DNA of 53,715 bases from JAHFUI01 sp041485905 (GCA_041485905.1 JBGPKK010000012.1:1-53715), one strand, 5' to 3'. Positions 42,492 to 52,065 are shown, numbered from the stretch's first letter. Notes: generated by a model from the sequence alone, not told the origin. A program made the numbers and translations.

Positions 42492-44534
42492 TCAGACCCC
42501 GAACACATCGGGATCCCAGTGCAACCCAAGCTCGCCCGGCGGCGCCATGTACCCGACGAGCGCCGAGGACGCGACAACGGCGGGGCTGGCCAGGTAGCCT
42601 TCGCCGCCAAGGCCCATACGATTCTGCCAGTTCCGGTTGAACGACGTAATCGCGCGCTGCCCGCGGCCGAGCGCGTCAGGACCTTGACCGAAACACGGAC
42701 CGCACCACGACTCCCGGATCTTACCGCCGACCGATCGGAACACGTCCGCGATCGATTCGCCGCTCAGACGCGCGTCGGGCCGCTCGATCTGACGGCCGAC
42801 GCCGCCGGACCCCGGAAAAATCACGAACTCGGTGGGCGCACGCTCCACGCCCTGCGCCCGGGCCGCACGAATCACCAACGCCGCCGACAGCAGGTCGTCG
42901 TAGCTGCCGTTGGTGCACGACCCGATCATCGCCTTGTCGAATGTCAGCCGCTCGCGCGCGACCTCTTCCGCCGGGAAGGCATTGCCCGGGCTGAACGGCT
43001 TAGCGATCATCGGGCGCACGTCGGCGAGCGCCAGGTCCTCGTCGATCTCGTACGCCGCGTCGGCTCCCGGCTGAAACGGGGGATACGGCAGATCGGCAAT
43101 CCCTTTGGCGCGGTACCACGCGTCTGTCACCGCATCGGGCGCGAAGATGCCGTTCTGCGCCTCGGCCTCGGCCATCATGTTCGCGATCGTGTTCCGATAC
43201 GTCATCGGCAATTGCCGGTCCGCGTCGACAAGCTCCACCGACATTCCCTGGGACTGGCTCGTGCCCCACCGCCGCAGCAGCTCGAGCACGATGTCCTTGC
43301 CGCTCACCCACGGCTGCAGCGCGCCCGACAAGACGACGCGCCGGGCCTTCGCGAGCGTGAAGTACACGTACCCCGTCGCCCACCCGAACCCGAGCGTCGT
43401 CGATCCGACGCCGACGCCGACGGCGCCGTACGCACCATACGCCCGACTGTGTGAATCGGCGCCGGGAATAAATTGGCCAGGCGCCACGAGGCCCTGTTCG
43501 GGAAAATAGAAATGAAAGATGCCGTCGCCCGGCGTCGCGTAATACGGCCGTTCGATCCCGTGCAGACGCGCAAACGCGCGCCCGATCCCCGTCTGCTTGT
43601 CATCGTCGTCCTTGCCGGTGAAGACGAAGTGATCGTTGGCGATGGCCGCCTGGCGCGGAAACATGGTGTTCCCGCCGGTGATCTGATTGAACGTGTGGAT
43701 GGCAAACGGCGCCGTTCCGTCCGATGCCGGCAGCAAATCCGCATAAACGCCAAGCGTTGCGCCGGGCGTGACGTCAGCGTTCTTGTCGACGCGGTGCGCC
43801 CACACGATCTGTTCGGTCGACGTCATGCGGCGCGCGCGCTCCGGATCCGGCCACTGGATCCGCGGCGTCGTTTTGAGGGAGGCGGCAAGTTCTCGGCGGC
43901 CGATCGTGAAGATGCCCCCGCCGCGACGGATTTCGTTTTCCTTCGGCGTGAGGGGCACTGGCTCGTAGGTCGTGCCCTGCGTCTCGTTCGTGAGCCGGCG
44001 CGACTCGGGATCGAAGCTGAAGATATCTCCGTCCCGCGCGGCGTCTACCGCCTCGGGACTCTGCACGACCTGGAGACCGAGGTTGAACGCGTTGCGGCGA
44101 AAGATATCGCCCATGTTGTGGCCGCAGACGACGACCATCTGCAGACCCGCCTCCTCGGCCACGCCCTTGAGGCCCGCCGGGCTCATCTCGCGCGACGATC
44201 CGATCGCGAATCGATCGCCGGCGATGAGAAACGTCTCGCCGCGATGGACGCGTTCGCGGAAATCGGGCATCAGGTAGCGGAACGATCCCGCCTTCCAGCG
44301 CTCGTCGAGGGTGTCGAGGCTTTCGGACACGCAGTCGGCGGCCGGCGTAATCTGATCGGTGTCGATCGCGTCGAGCTTTTTCTTCCTGCCGAGAATCTTG
44401 AGGTCCCACAAGATGAGCGCCTTGCCGCGAATGATCGCGCTCGACGGAGTCGCTGGAGTCGCTGGAGTCAACGACGCGCCCATCGTATCTGGCGAGACGC
44501 CCGGCTTGAGTCGAGCCGATTCGATCTGGTGCAT
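42492..44534 (-). CDS. Aconitase-superfamily hydratase with N-terminal swivel domain
   Basis: A 680-residue [4Fe-4S] dehydratase, probably aconitate hydratase. The swivel domain comes first (about residues 35-190, IDTDQITPA and AGDRFAIGSSREMSP), followed by the catalytic domains with IGSCTNGSYDDLL and CGPCFGQGPDALG supplying the three cluster cysteines. This order is that of AcnB, but the AcnB HEAT-like N-terminal domain is absent. The first 40 residues include a period-9 TPATPAT repeat. A 2-methylaconitate or isopropylmalate dehydratase role is possible. It is divergent from apaG with a 27-base gap. Confidence 0.88.
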   Translation of the reverse strand: MHQIESARLKPGVSPDTMGASLTPATPATPSSAIIRGKALILWDLKILGRKKKLDAIDTDQITPAADCVSESLDTLDERWKAGSFRYLMPDFRERVHRGETFLIAGDRFAIGSSREMSPAGLKGVAEEAGLQMVVVCGHNMGDIFRRNAFNLGLQVVQSPEAVDAARDGDIFSFDPESRRLTNETQGTTYEPVPLTPKENEIRRGGGIFTIGRRELAASLKTTPRIQWPDPERARRMTSTEQIVWAHRVDKNADVTPGATLGVYADLLPASDGTAPFAIHTFNQITGGNTMFPRQAAIANDHFVFTGKDDDDKQTGIGRAFARLHGIERPYYATPGDGIFHFYFPEQGLVAPGQFIPGADSHSRAYGAYGAVGVGVGSTTLGFGWATGYVYFTLAKARRVVLSGALQPWVSGKDIVLELLRRWGTSQSQGMSVELVDADRQLPMTYRNTIANMMAEAEAQNGIFAPDAVTDAWYRAKGIADLPYPPFQPGADAAYEIDEDLALADVRPMIAKPFSPGNAFPAEEVARERLTFDKAMIGSCTNGSYDDLLSAALVIRAARAQGVERAPTEFVIFPGSGGVGRQIERPDARLSGESIADVFRSVGGKIRESWCGPCFGQGPDALGRGQRAITSFNRNWQNRMGLGGEGYLASPAVVASSALVGYMAPPGELGLHWDPDVFGV

Positions 44535-44561
44535 AGTCGTTCCGCGGTATTATGAAACGAT

Positions 44562-44999
44562 ATGGCCCCCACCTCACCGAAGGACGTGTTCCACGACCAG
44601 CCGCTCCAGGCGTCCACGTCGGAGGCGGTCACCAATCACGTCCGCGTCGAAGTCGAGTCACAGTATTCGCCCGAGCGTTCGCAGCCGTCCCAGAACCGCT
44701 GGTTCTTTCATTACACGGTGCGCATCACGAACGAAGGCGAGGAAACGGTGCAGCTTGTGAGCCGTCATTGGATCGCCACCGACGCCACCGGCCACATTGA
44801 TGAGGTCAAGGGACCTGGGGTCGTCGGCGAAACGCCGGTTCTGGCCGCGGGCGAGGCGTTTCAATACACGTCGGGCTGGCCGCTGAAGACGTCGACGGGA
44901 ATGCTGCGCGGCACGTATCAAATGGTCAGCGAGAGCGGAACCCACTTCGACGCCGAGATCGCGCCGTTCATCCTGAAGGAACCGTACACGGTCCACTAA
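44562..44999 (+). CDS. apaG: ApaG domain protein
   Basis: A 145-residue protein with the ApaG (DUF525) beta-sandwich: VRVEVESQYSPERSQP, NRWFFHYTVRITNEG, LVSRHWIATDATGHI and the Gly-rich EVKGPGVVGETPVL loop, then FQYTSGWPLKTSTGMLRGTY. A 20-residue N-terminal extension precedes the fold. ApaG is linked to Co2+/Mg2+ resistance in enterobacteria; the biochemical role is unclear. Its stop overlaps the recQ stop tail-to-tail. Confidence 0.93.
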   Translation: MAPTSPKDVFHDQPLQASTSEAVTNHVRVEVESQYSPERSQPSQNRWFFHYTVRITNEGEETVQLVSRHWIATDATGHIDEVKGPGVVGETPVLAAGEAFQYTSGWPLKTSTGMLRGTYQMVSESGTHFDAEIAPFILKEPYTVH

Positions 45000-46894
45000 T
45001 CCGGCCGTCTGAACGTTCGCATCGCATCCAGGAACGCGTCGCCGAAGTCCGCCGCTTTCTTCGCGCCCACCCCGTACACCTCGTGCAGATCCTCCAGTGT
45101 CTTCGGACGCCGCTCGACCATGTCCCGCAACGTCGTGTCGTGGAAGATCACGTACGGCGGCACGCCGCGCTCGCGGGCCAGGCCAAGACGCACGGCGCGC
45201 AGGGCCTCGAACAGGTCGTCCCGGGAGTCATCGACCCCTGGGACGTCATCGACCCCTGGGGCGAACGCGCCGCGCTTGCGGCGCGCGCTCTTCCGCGGCG
45301 GCTGAATCTCGCGGTACAGCGAGCACTGGCCCTCGCCCCGCAAGAGCGCCGCCCCAATCGTCGTCATACGAACGACCGGATACGAATCGCCCGCGCGTGC
45401 CAGAAAACCGCCGTCGATCAGTTGCTCGATGTAGGCCCGCACGGTCGCGGCAGGCTCGTGGGTGAGCAGCCCGAACGTGGACAGCTCCGCGTGACCCGAC
45501 GCCACGACTTTGGGGGTGGCGCGTCCGACGAGGATGTCGGTGATGTGACCGATGCCCCACGTCTGCTTCACGCGCGCCACGCACGACAGGATCTTCTGCG
45601 CCACCGTCACGGCATCGCCGACCGGGTCGAGCTCCTTCAGGCACCAGTCGCAGGCGCCGCATGCGGTCCGGCCGTACGGCTCGCCGAAATATTCCACGAG
45701 CGCGCGATGGCGGCACGCCATCCCGGAGGCGTACCGATCCATGTCGCCGAGCAGCGCGCGGGCGCTGTCGGTGAGCTCGCCGTTGGACTCGAGCATCTGC
45801 CGCCAGCGCGCGAAGTCGGCACCCGAGTAGAGGAGCACGCATTCGGCGGGCAGACCGTCGCGGCCGGCGCGTCCGGACTCCTGCTGGTAGTGCTCGGGCG
45901 ATCGCGGCGCACTCGCGTGAATGACATAGCGGACGTTCGATCGGTCGATGCCCATCCCGAACGCCACGGTCGCCACGACGATATCCACGCGCTCCTCGAG
46001 AAACGCTTCCTGATGCCGGCTGCGGACCTCGTCGGCCAGGCCGGCGTGATACGGCAACGCGCTGAACCCTTCGTCCTTGAGCCACGCGGCGAGCGCCTCG
46101 ACGTCGCGGCGCGATCCGCAATAGATGATGCCGGCTTCACCCGCGTGCCGCGCGAGGATCTGAAGAATCTGGGCGTGCAGGCTGGCGCGGCGCAGGACCC
46201 GGTACGTGAGGTTGGGCCGATCGAACGATCCGACGAGCACCAGCGGATCCTGCAGTCGGAGCTCGGCCACGATGTCGCGCCGGACGCGTTCGGTGGCAGT
46301 GGCCGTAAACGCGTGGAGCGACACGCCCGGGAAGTCGTCGCGCAGGCGCCCGAGCCGCCGGTACTCCGGCCTGAAATCATGGCCCCACTGGCTGATGCAG
46401 TGCGCCTCGTCGATCGCGATGAACCGCAGGCCCACCTGCTGCAAGGTACGGCGGAAGTGATCGCTCCCATCGCCGACCAGGCGCTCGGGCGAGACGTACA
46501 ACAAGCGACACCGATCCTCGCGAAGGCTCGCCAGGACAGCGTCTCGCTTACCGGGTAGCAGCGTGCTGTTCAGATACGCTGCCGCCACGCCGTCGACGCG
46601 CAGCCCGTCGACCTGATCCTTCATCAGCGAAATCAGCGGGGAGACCACGAGCGCCATCCCCACTCGGAGGTTTGCAGCGGCACCCGGTGCCGCAGATGGG
46701 ACCAGCGCGGGCGCCTGAAAGCAGAGCGACTTGCCCCCGCCAGTCGGCAGGACGACGACGCTGTCGCGCGCGGCAAGGATCGCGTGCATGGCTTCGCGCT
46801 GCAGGGGCCGAAAGCTCGAAAAGCCCCAGACGCGGTGGAGCACGTCGTGCAGATGGCGATCAGCGTCTTGCGTATCGGGTCTCGACGTAATCAT
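44996..46894 (-). CDS. recQ: ATP-dependent DNA helicase RecQ
   Basis: A 632-residue SF2 helicase. Motif 0 FRPLQREAMHAIL, Walker A LPTGGGKSLCFQ, DEAH in AIDEAHCISQWGHDFRP, motif III FTATAT, motif V VATVAFGMGIDRSNVRYVIH and motif VI QESGRAGRDG are all intact. The zinc-binding RQC region has CRHRALVEYFGE and CGACDWC; a winged helix and a C-terminal HRDC domain (about 560-632) follow. A small duplication gives PGVDDVPGVDD before the HRDC. It overlaps the ispG 3' end by 35 bases, so the two are co-transcribed. Confidence 0.97.
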   Translation of the reverse strand: MITSRPDTQDADRHLHDVLHRVWGFSSFRPLQREAMHAILAARDSVVVLPTGGGKSLCFQAPALVPSAAPGAAANLRVGMALVVSPLISLMKDQVDGLRVDGVAAAYLNSTLLPGKRDAVLASLREDRCRLLYVSPERLVGDGSDHFRRTLQQVGLRFIAIDEAHCISQWGHDFRPEYRRLGRLRDDFPGVSLHAFTATATERVRRDIVAELRLQDPLVLVGSFDRPNLTYRVLRRASLHAQILQILARHAGEAGIIYCGSRRDVEALAAWLKDEGFSALPYHAGLADEVRSRHQEAFLEERVDIVVATVAFGMGIDRSNVRYVIHASAPRSPEHYQQESGRAGRDGLPAECVLLYSGADFARWRQMLESNGELTDSARALLGDMDRYASGMACRHRALVEYFGEPYGRTACGACDWCLKELDPVGDAVTVAQKILSCVARVKQTWGIGHITDILVGRATPKVVASGHAELSTFGLLTHEPAATVRAYIEQLIDGGFLARAGDSYPVVRMTTIGAALLRGEGQCSLYREIQPPRKSARRKRGAFAPGVDDVPGVDDSRDDLFEALRAVRLGLARERGVPPYVIFHDTTLRDMVERRPKTLEDLHEVYGVGAKKAADFGDAFLDAMRTFRRPD

Positions 46895-48086
46895 CGACCA
46901 GATGCTGGAAGGCCGCCGCGAGCTCGCCGCAGGTGCCGCGCAGCGTGGTCACGTGCACGCCGTCGATGAAGATGGGACAGCTGGGTTCCTCGCCCGTTCC
47001 CGGCAGGCTGATCCCGATGTTCGCCGCCTTCGATTCGCCCGGGCCGTTCACCACGCATCCCATCACCGCGAGCGTCATCGTCTCGACGCCGGCGTACTGG
47101 GTTTTCCATTCGGGCATCTTGAGGCGGATGTAATCCTGAATGCGCTCGGCAAGCATCTGGAACGTCGAGCTGGTCGTCCGCCCGCACCCCGGACACGCGG
47201 TGACGCTCGGCGAGAACGACCGCAGGCCGAGCGCCTGGAGCAGCTCGCAGGCGGCGTAGACTTCTTCGCGCCGATCGCCGCCGGGTTTCGGCGTCAACGA
47301 CACGCGGATGGTGTCGCCGATACCTTCGGCGAGCAACACTCCCATCGCAGACGCCGACCAGACCAGGCCTTTCACGCCCATGCCGGCTTCGGTTAACCCG
47401 AGATGCAGCGGTTGGTCGGTCTGCCGGGCCAGATCACGGTAGACGGCGATCAGATCACGGGGACGCGACGTCTTGCACGAGATGATGATCTGATCCTTGC
47501 GGAGGCCGCTGTCGATCGCGAGCCGGGTCGACTCGACCGCCGACCGAACCATGCACTCGTTGATGATCGCCTCGGAGCTGCGCCCGAGATCGCGATCGCT
47601 GTTCTCCTGCATCTTCGCGGTGACCAGCTCCTGGTTGAGCGAGCCGCCGTTGACGCCGATGCGCACCGGCTTGTCGAAGTCGACCGCGACCCCGCAGATC
47701 GTCGCAAACTGTTCGTCGCGGCGCGGCCCGGTGCCGACGTTCCCCGGGTTGATGCGATATTTGTCGAGCGCCCGCGCGCAAGCAGGAAATTTCGTCAGGA
47801 GGATGTGGCCGTTGTAGTGGAAGTCGCCAACGAGCGGTGCCGTGCAGCCCGCGTCGAGCATCCGCTGCTTGATCTCGGGGACGGCCGCCGCCGCCGCCGG
47901 CACGTTCACGGTCACCCGCACCAACTCGGAACCCGCGTTCGCCAGCTCGATGCACTGCTCGGCCGTCGCGCGCGCGTCGGCCGTATCGGTCATCGTCATC
48001 GACTGGACCACAACGGGCGCACCGCCGCCCACCTGGACGTGGCCCACTTTCACGCCGACGGTTCTGTGCAATCTCACGAGGCTCAT
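46860..48086 (-). CDS. ispG: 4-hydroxy-3-methylbut-2-enyl-diphosphate synthase (flavodoxin/ferredoxin)
   Basis: MEP-pathway [4Fe-4S] enzyme making HMBPP, about 408 residues. Conserved blocks are VQSMTMTDTADARAT, LVGDFHYNGHILL, YRINPGNVG, IGVNGGSLNQEL and LGLTEAGMG. The cluster cysteines lie in TACPGCGRT and MGCVVNGPGES. The ATG at 48086 gives MSLVRLHRTVGVKVG and fits the family length; ATG at 48110 is an alternative. It is upstream of recQ and overlaps it. The adjacent ferredoxin at 42025-42393 is a conceivable but unproven electron donor. Confidence 0.96.
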   Translation of the reverse strand: MSLVRLHRTVGVKVGHVQVGGGAPVVVQSMTMTDTADARATAEQCIELANAGSELVRVTVNVPAAAAAVPEIKQRMLDAGCTAPLVGDFHYNGHILLTKFPACARALDKYRINPGNVGTGPRRDEQFATICGVAVDFDKPVRIGVNGGSLNQELVTAKMQENSDRDLGRSSEAIINECMVRSAVESTRLAIDSGLRKDQIIISCKTSRPRDLIAVYRDLARQTDQPLHLGLTEAGMGVKGLVWSASAMGVLLAEGIGDTIRVSLTPKPGGDRREEVYAACELLQALGLRSFSPSVTACPGCGRTTSSTFQMLAERIQDYIRLKMPEWKTQYAGVETMTLAVMGCVVNGPGESKAANIGISLPGTGEEPSCPIFIDGVHVTTLRGTCGELAAAFQHLVDDYVETRYARR

Positions 48087-48150
48087 GGGATAGGGTTGTT
48101 CTCCGATCATCTTATAACGCGGGACAGTACATTCGCATGATGCCTCTCTC

Positions 48151-48396
48151 ATGAACAGCTTCGCGCGCGCGATCGTGATCGCCGCGACCAGCCTCGTTGC
48201 CGTGACCGCCGCCGGTGCCGCGCGCTCGCGCATCCGGGCCCAGCCCGCGGCGGTCGGCCAATCGGCCTCCGGAGACAGCGCTCAGGCCGGCAAAGCCATC
48301 ACCAGATTCCGGAGCCGACGATGGCCAATGCGATCACCGTCGCCGGCGCTTTGGCAGGACTGTGGCGCCAAGGATTACGGCGTCGCGCCAAAGTAA
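48151..48396 (+). pseudogene. Signal-peptide ORF stopped in frame before the diguanylate cyclase
   Basis: An 81-codon ORF starting MNSFARAIVIAATSLVAVTA, a plausible signal peptide. It is in the same frame as the diguanylate cyclase gene and separated from it only by the TAA at 48394-48396. The sequence between signal and stop (ALWQDCGAKDYGVAPK) matches no domain I know. It may be the 5' end of a sensor gene that lost its large middle and acquired a stop. Confidence 0.5.
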
Positions 48397-48399
48397 CCT

Positions 48400-49095
48400 G
48401 TGCCTGTGACAGGCTTCTACGGCACGGCGTGGTTTTACTGGCTGTGCGCGTTTGCCCTCCTGCTCGCCATCTCGGCCGGGTACCGGCTGCGTCTGAAGCG
48501 CGCGGCCGCGCGCGAGGCCGAGCTGATTCGCCTCGTCGAAGAGCGCACCAACCAGCTGCGGCAGGCCAACGATCATCTGCAGACGTTGTCCTACACCGAT
48601 GCGCTGACCAACATCGCCAATCGGCGTCACCTCGAAGAGGTCCTCGAGGTCGAGTGGCGTCGCGCGCTTCGCGCCAAGACGCCGATTTCGCTCCTGATGA
48701 TCGACATCGACCACTTCAAGATCTACAACGACACCTTCGGCCACCGTGCCGGAGACGCGTGTCTGACGCGTGTCGCGGCGGTGCTCGACGAGGCGGCGCA
48801 GCGGGACGGCGATCTCGTCGCGCGGTACGGGGGCGACGAGTTCGCGGCGATTCTCGCCGGCACCGGCATTGCCGGCGCCACCGAGGTGGCCGAGCGGCTG
48901 CGAGCGGCCGTCGAGGCGCTCGGCATCGAGCACGGCGGCACCCCGGCGACGCGCGTCGTCACGGTGAGCATCGGGATCGCCGCCGCCATCCCGGGCGAGG
49001 TCGCATCATCCGAGACGCTGCTGTCGGCCGCGGACAAGGCGCTGTATGAAGCGAAAGGCGCCGGACGAAACCACATTCGCACCGCGCAGAAGTAA
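48400..49095 (+). CDS. Diguanylate cyclase, apparently the C-terminal part of a larger sensor
   Basis: A 231-residue protein: a membrane helix (about residues 9-28), a signalling helix (LVEERTNQLRQANDHLQTLS) and a GGDEF domain (about 60-228). The active site RYGGDEFAA is intact and RDGD five residues before GGDEF fits the inhibitory I-site. The start, GFYGTAWFYWLCAFALLLAI, is the sequence that normally follows the Y_Y_Y domain in large periplasmic-propeller sensors, so an N-terminal sensor appears lost. Translation could start at GTG 48400 or 48406. It should make c-di-GMP if expressed. Confidence 0.88.
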   Translation: MPVTGFYGTAWFYWLCAFALLLAISAGYRLRLKRAAAREAELIRLVEERTNQLRQANDHLQTLSYTDALTNIANRRHLEEVLEVEWRRALRAKTPISLLMIDIDHFKIYNDTFGHRAGDACLTRVAAVLDEAAQRDGDLVARYGGDEFAAILAGTGIAGATEVAERLRAAVEALGIEHGGTPATRVVTVSIGIAAAIPGEVASSETLLSAADKALYEAKGAGRNHIRTAQK

Positions 49096-49143
49096 CCGCA
49101 TCAGTGTGCACACGGTTAAGCGGACCATGGCCGCCGCCGGCCC

Positions 49144-49149
49144 TATAAT
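49144..49149 (+). promoter_or_regulatory. TATAAT -10 element for the leader ORF/UPF0182 gene
   Basis: Perfect TATAAT 28 bases before the leader ORF start; the -35 region is GC-rich and poor. Transcription would start near 49156. Confidence 0.5.
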
Positions 49150-49177
49150 GCCGAGACACCCTTTCAACCGGAGCACC

Positions 49178-49213
49178 ATGCACACACCGCTGATCGTCGC
49201 GGCGACCAGATGA
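49178..49213 (+). CDS. 11-codon leader ORF coupled to the UPF0182 gene
   Basis: MHTPLIVAATR then TGA. CGGAG at 49169-49173 is well placed for its ATG at 49178. Its stop overlaps the UPF0182 start as ATGA, and the UPF0182 ATG itself has no recognisable ribosome site. This suggests that ribosomes reach the main gene through the leader. Confidence 0.5.
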   Translation: MHTPLIVAATR

Positions 49214-52053
49214 ACACCCATCCCGAGCAGCGTTCCGACACCGTCGTCGACTGGCCCCCGCCACGGCGACCCCGGCGGCGGCGCGGCCGTCTGGTGCTGT
49301 TCGCCGTCGTGGCCGCCGCGGTCCTCGGCGGCGGTACGGCGTTGTCCTACTACGTCGACGCGCTGTGGTTCGACTCGCTCGGGTACGCGGCGGTGTTCTG
49401 GAAGACCCTCAACCTGCAGGCCGTCGTTTTTACGGCGTTCGCGCTCGTCACCTTCGGCGTGTTGTATGGCGCGTTCACTCTGCTGAAGCCAGCGCACCTG
49501 GGCGAGCTCGCCGGCGGCGCGATTCTCATCAACGGTCAACCGATACGGCTGCCGGTCGAACCGGTGCTGAAGCTGATCGCGCTCGGCCTGTCGGCCGCGA
49601 TCGCGCTCGTCATGGGTCTGGGCATGATGGCCCAATGGCCGACGCTGGCGCTCTACTGGTACGCGCCGGCCGGTGCGGCGCTGCCAGGCGATCCGATTTT
49701 CGGCCGGCCCCTCACCTTCTATCTCTTCACGCTGCCCGCCTGGCAGCTGATCGCCGGCTGGCTCATGACGCTGGCCGCCATGTCCTGTGCCATCGCCGCC
49801 GTTTTCATCGTCATCACCGGCGGGACGCGCGTCCTGACGCGGTCCTTCACCAGCGATGCGTTGACGAGCCCGTGGCGCGGGTTGTCGATTGGCTTCGCCG
49901 CGCTGCTCCTGACGCTGGCCGCCCGGGTGTACCTCGGACGCTACGAGAGCCTGTTCGAGGACCACACGATTTTCGCCGGCGTCACGTATACCGAGGCGCA
50001 CGTGACGCTGACCGGCATGCTCGTGGTCTCGTTCGCGCTCGTCGTCGGCGCGCTGATAGCCGCCGTCAACGCCGTCGCGGCGCCGCGGATGCGCTGGCTG
50101 ATCGCCTCCGTCGTGCCGGCGATCGTCTGCTACGCGGTGGTGAGCGTGATCAGCTGGTACGTCAGCAGCTTCCTCGTCAAACCCAACGAGCTGGTGCGCG
50201 AGCAGCCCTTCATCGCGCACAACATCGAGATGACGCGTCAGGCGTACGGACTCAACCGGTTCGCGCAGAGTCCGTTTCCGGCCGACGCCGGGATCGATGC
50301 GCTCGACCCCGATCGCAATCAGGCGACGCTGCAGAACATCCGGCTATGGGACTGGCGGGCGCTCCAGGACACCCTGCGGCAGATTCAGGAAATCCGCACG
50401 TATTACGACTTCCCCGATATCGACATCGACCGGTACGAGATCGGCGGGTCGGTGCGCCAGATGATGCTCGCCGCCCGCGAGCTCAACGTCAACCGGCTGC
50501 CGGAGAGCAGCCGCAACTGGATCAACGAAAAACTGATCTACACCCACGGCTACGGCCTGACGATGAACCCCGTGAACGGGTTCACGCCAGAAGGGCTGCC
50601 GACGCTGGTGCTGAGCGACATGCCGATTCGGAGCACGCTGCCCGAGATTAAAGTGTCGCGGCCGGAGATCTATTTCGGCCAGCTGACCGACACCGACGTC
50701 TACGTGAAGACGCGTCAGAAGGAGTTCAACTATCCACAGGGGGACACCAACAACCTCACTTCGTACGAGGGAAACGGCGGGATCGCGCTCGGCGGCTTCT
50801 TCCGCCGCCTGCTGATCGCGCTCGACCGTGGCGACCTCGCGAAGCTTCCCTTCAGCGACGACGTGACACCGGAAAGCCGCCTGCTGATGCGGCGCAACGT
50901 ACGGGACCGGGTCGACGCGCTCGCGCCGTTTCTCACCTTCGATCCGGATCCCTACGTGGTGGCCGGCGAGGATGGGCGAATTTACTGGATGATGGACGCC
51001 TACACGAAATCCGACACGTACCCGTACGCGCGGCATTACCAGTTCGGACGCGATCGCATCAACTACCTGCGTAACAGCGTCAAGGTTGTCATCGACGCCT
51101 ACGACGGCGCGACGACGTTCTACGTCTTCGACTCCCTCGATCCGATTGTCGCGGCGTACCGCGCGATCTTTCCCGCCCTGTTCCGGGACAGCTCGGCAAT
51201 GCCGCCTGCGCTGCGCAAGCACGTGCGCTACCCGGAGCTGCTGCTCAAGACCCAGGCGGCCGTCTACGGGCTGTATCACATGACGGATCCCGCGGTCTTC
51301 TACAACCGCGAGGACTTGTGGACGGTCGCAAGCGAAGTCGGCATGAACACCCAGCGTGAGCAGGCGGCACAGGTGATGGAGCCGAACTTCGTTCTGATGA
51401 CGCTGCCGGGTGAGAAGGCGGTCGAGTTCATCGAGATCCTGCCGTTCACGCCCGCCAACCGGAACAACCTGATCGGCTGGATCGCCGGCCGCAGCGACGG
51501 CGAGCATTACGGCACGGCGGTCGTGTACGACTTTCCGAAGACGAAGCTCGTCGACGGTCCGATGCAGATCGAGGCGCGCATCGATCAGAACGCCCAGTTG
51601 TCGGGACAGTTGTCGCTGTGGAATCAACAGGGATCGCACGTTCGCCGCGGCACGCTCATCGTCATGCCGATCGGCCGCGCCCTGCTCTACGCGGAGCCGA
51701 TTTACCTGCAGGCCGAACGAAGCCCCATGCCGGAATTGCGGCTGGTCGTGCTCGCGTTGCAGGACCGGCTCGCCTACGGGCCCACGTTCGAGACCGCGAT
51801 GGCGTGCCTCTTCGGCGGCGCCGCCTCGACGACGACTGCTGTGGCGATGCCCGCCGCCCCTCTGTCGCGCCCACCGTCAACGCCACCCGGGGCGGCCATC
51901 GCGCCTTCCGACGCCAATGCGCTGATCTCCGCCGCCGCGCAGGATCTGTCCGACTACCAGCGGCTCACGTCAGAAGGCAAGCTCGGGGACGCGGGGCGGA
52001 AGCTGGAAGAGTTGAAAGTGAAGCTCGAACAGCTGAACAAGCTTCGGCGCTGA
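49210..52053 (+). CDS. UPF0182-family membrane protein
   Basis: A large protein of 947 residues. After a basic N-terminus (PPRRPRRRRGRLVLF) there are about seven hydrophobic helices to residue 330 and then a long extracytoplasmic domain (about 340-800) with conserved-looking blocks such as NPVNGFTPEGLPTLVLSDMP, YVKTRQKEFNYPQGDTNN and YWMMDAYTKSDTYPYAR. The tail is Ala/Pro-rich and ends in a short coiled coil. This matches UPF0182, common in Actinobacteria and Cyanobacteria and of unknown function. Starts at ATG 49210, overlapping the leader ORF. Confidence 0.93.
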   Translation: MNTHPEQRSDTVVDWPPPRRPRRRRGRLVLFAVVAAAVLGGGTALSYYVDALWFDSLGYAAVFWKTLNLQAVVFTAFALVTFGVLYGAFTLLKPAHLGELAGGAILINGQPIRLPVEPVLKLIALGLSAAIALVMGLGMMAQWPTLALYWYAPAGAALPGDPIFGRPLTFYLFTLPAWQLIAGWLMTLAAMSCAIAAVFIVITGGTRVLTRSFTSDALTSPWRGLSIGFAALLLTLAARVYLGRYESLFEDHTIFAGVTYTEAHVTLTGMLVVSFALVVGALIAAVNAVAAPRMRWLIASVVPAIVCYAVVSVISWYVSSFLVKPNELVREQPFIAHNIEMTRQAYGLNRFAQSPFPADAGIDALDPDRNQATLQNIRLWDWRALQDTLRQIQEIRTYYDFPDIDIDRYEIGGSVRQMMLAARELNVNRLPESSRNWINEKLIYTHGYGLTMNPVNGFTPEGLPTLVLSDMPIRSTLPEIKVSRPEIYFGQLTDTDVYVKTRQKEFNYPQGDTNNLTSYEGNGGIALGGFFRRLLIALDRGDLAKLPFSDDVTPESRLLMRRNVRDRVDALAPFLTFDPDPYVVAGEDGRIYWMMDAYTKSDTYPYARHYQFGRDRINYLRNSVKVVIDAYDGATTFYVFDSLDPIVAAYRAIFPALFRDSSAMPPALRKHVRYPELLLKTQAAVYGLYHMTDPAVFYNREDLWTVASEVGMNTQREQAAQVMEPNFVLMTLPGEKAVEFIEILPFTPANRNNLIGWIAGRSDGEHYGTAVVYDFPKTKLVDGPMQIEARIDQNAQLSGQLSLWNQQGSHVRRGTLIVMPIGRALLYAEPIYLQAERSPMPELRLVVLALQDRLAYGPTFETAMACLFGGAASTTTAVAMPAAPLSRPPSTPPGAAIAPSDANALISAAAQDLSDYQRLTSEGKLGDAGRKLEELKVKLEQLNKLRR

Positions 52054-52065
52054 GCCAGCTCTCAA

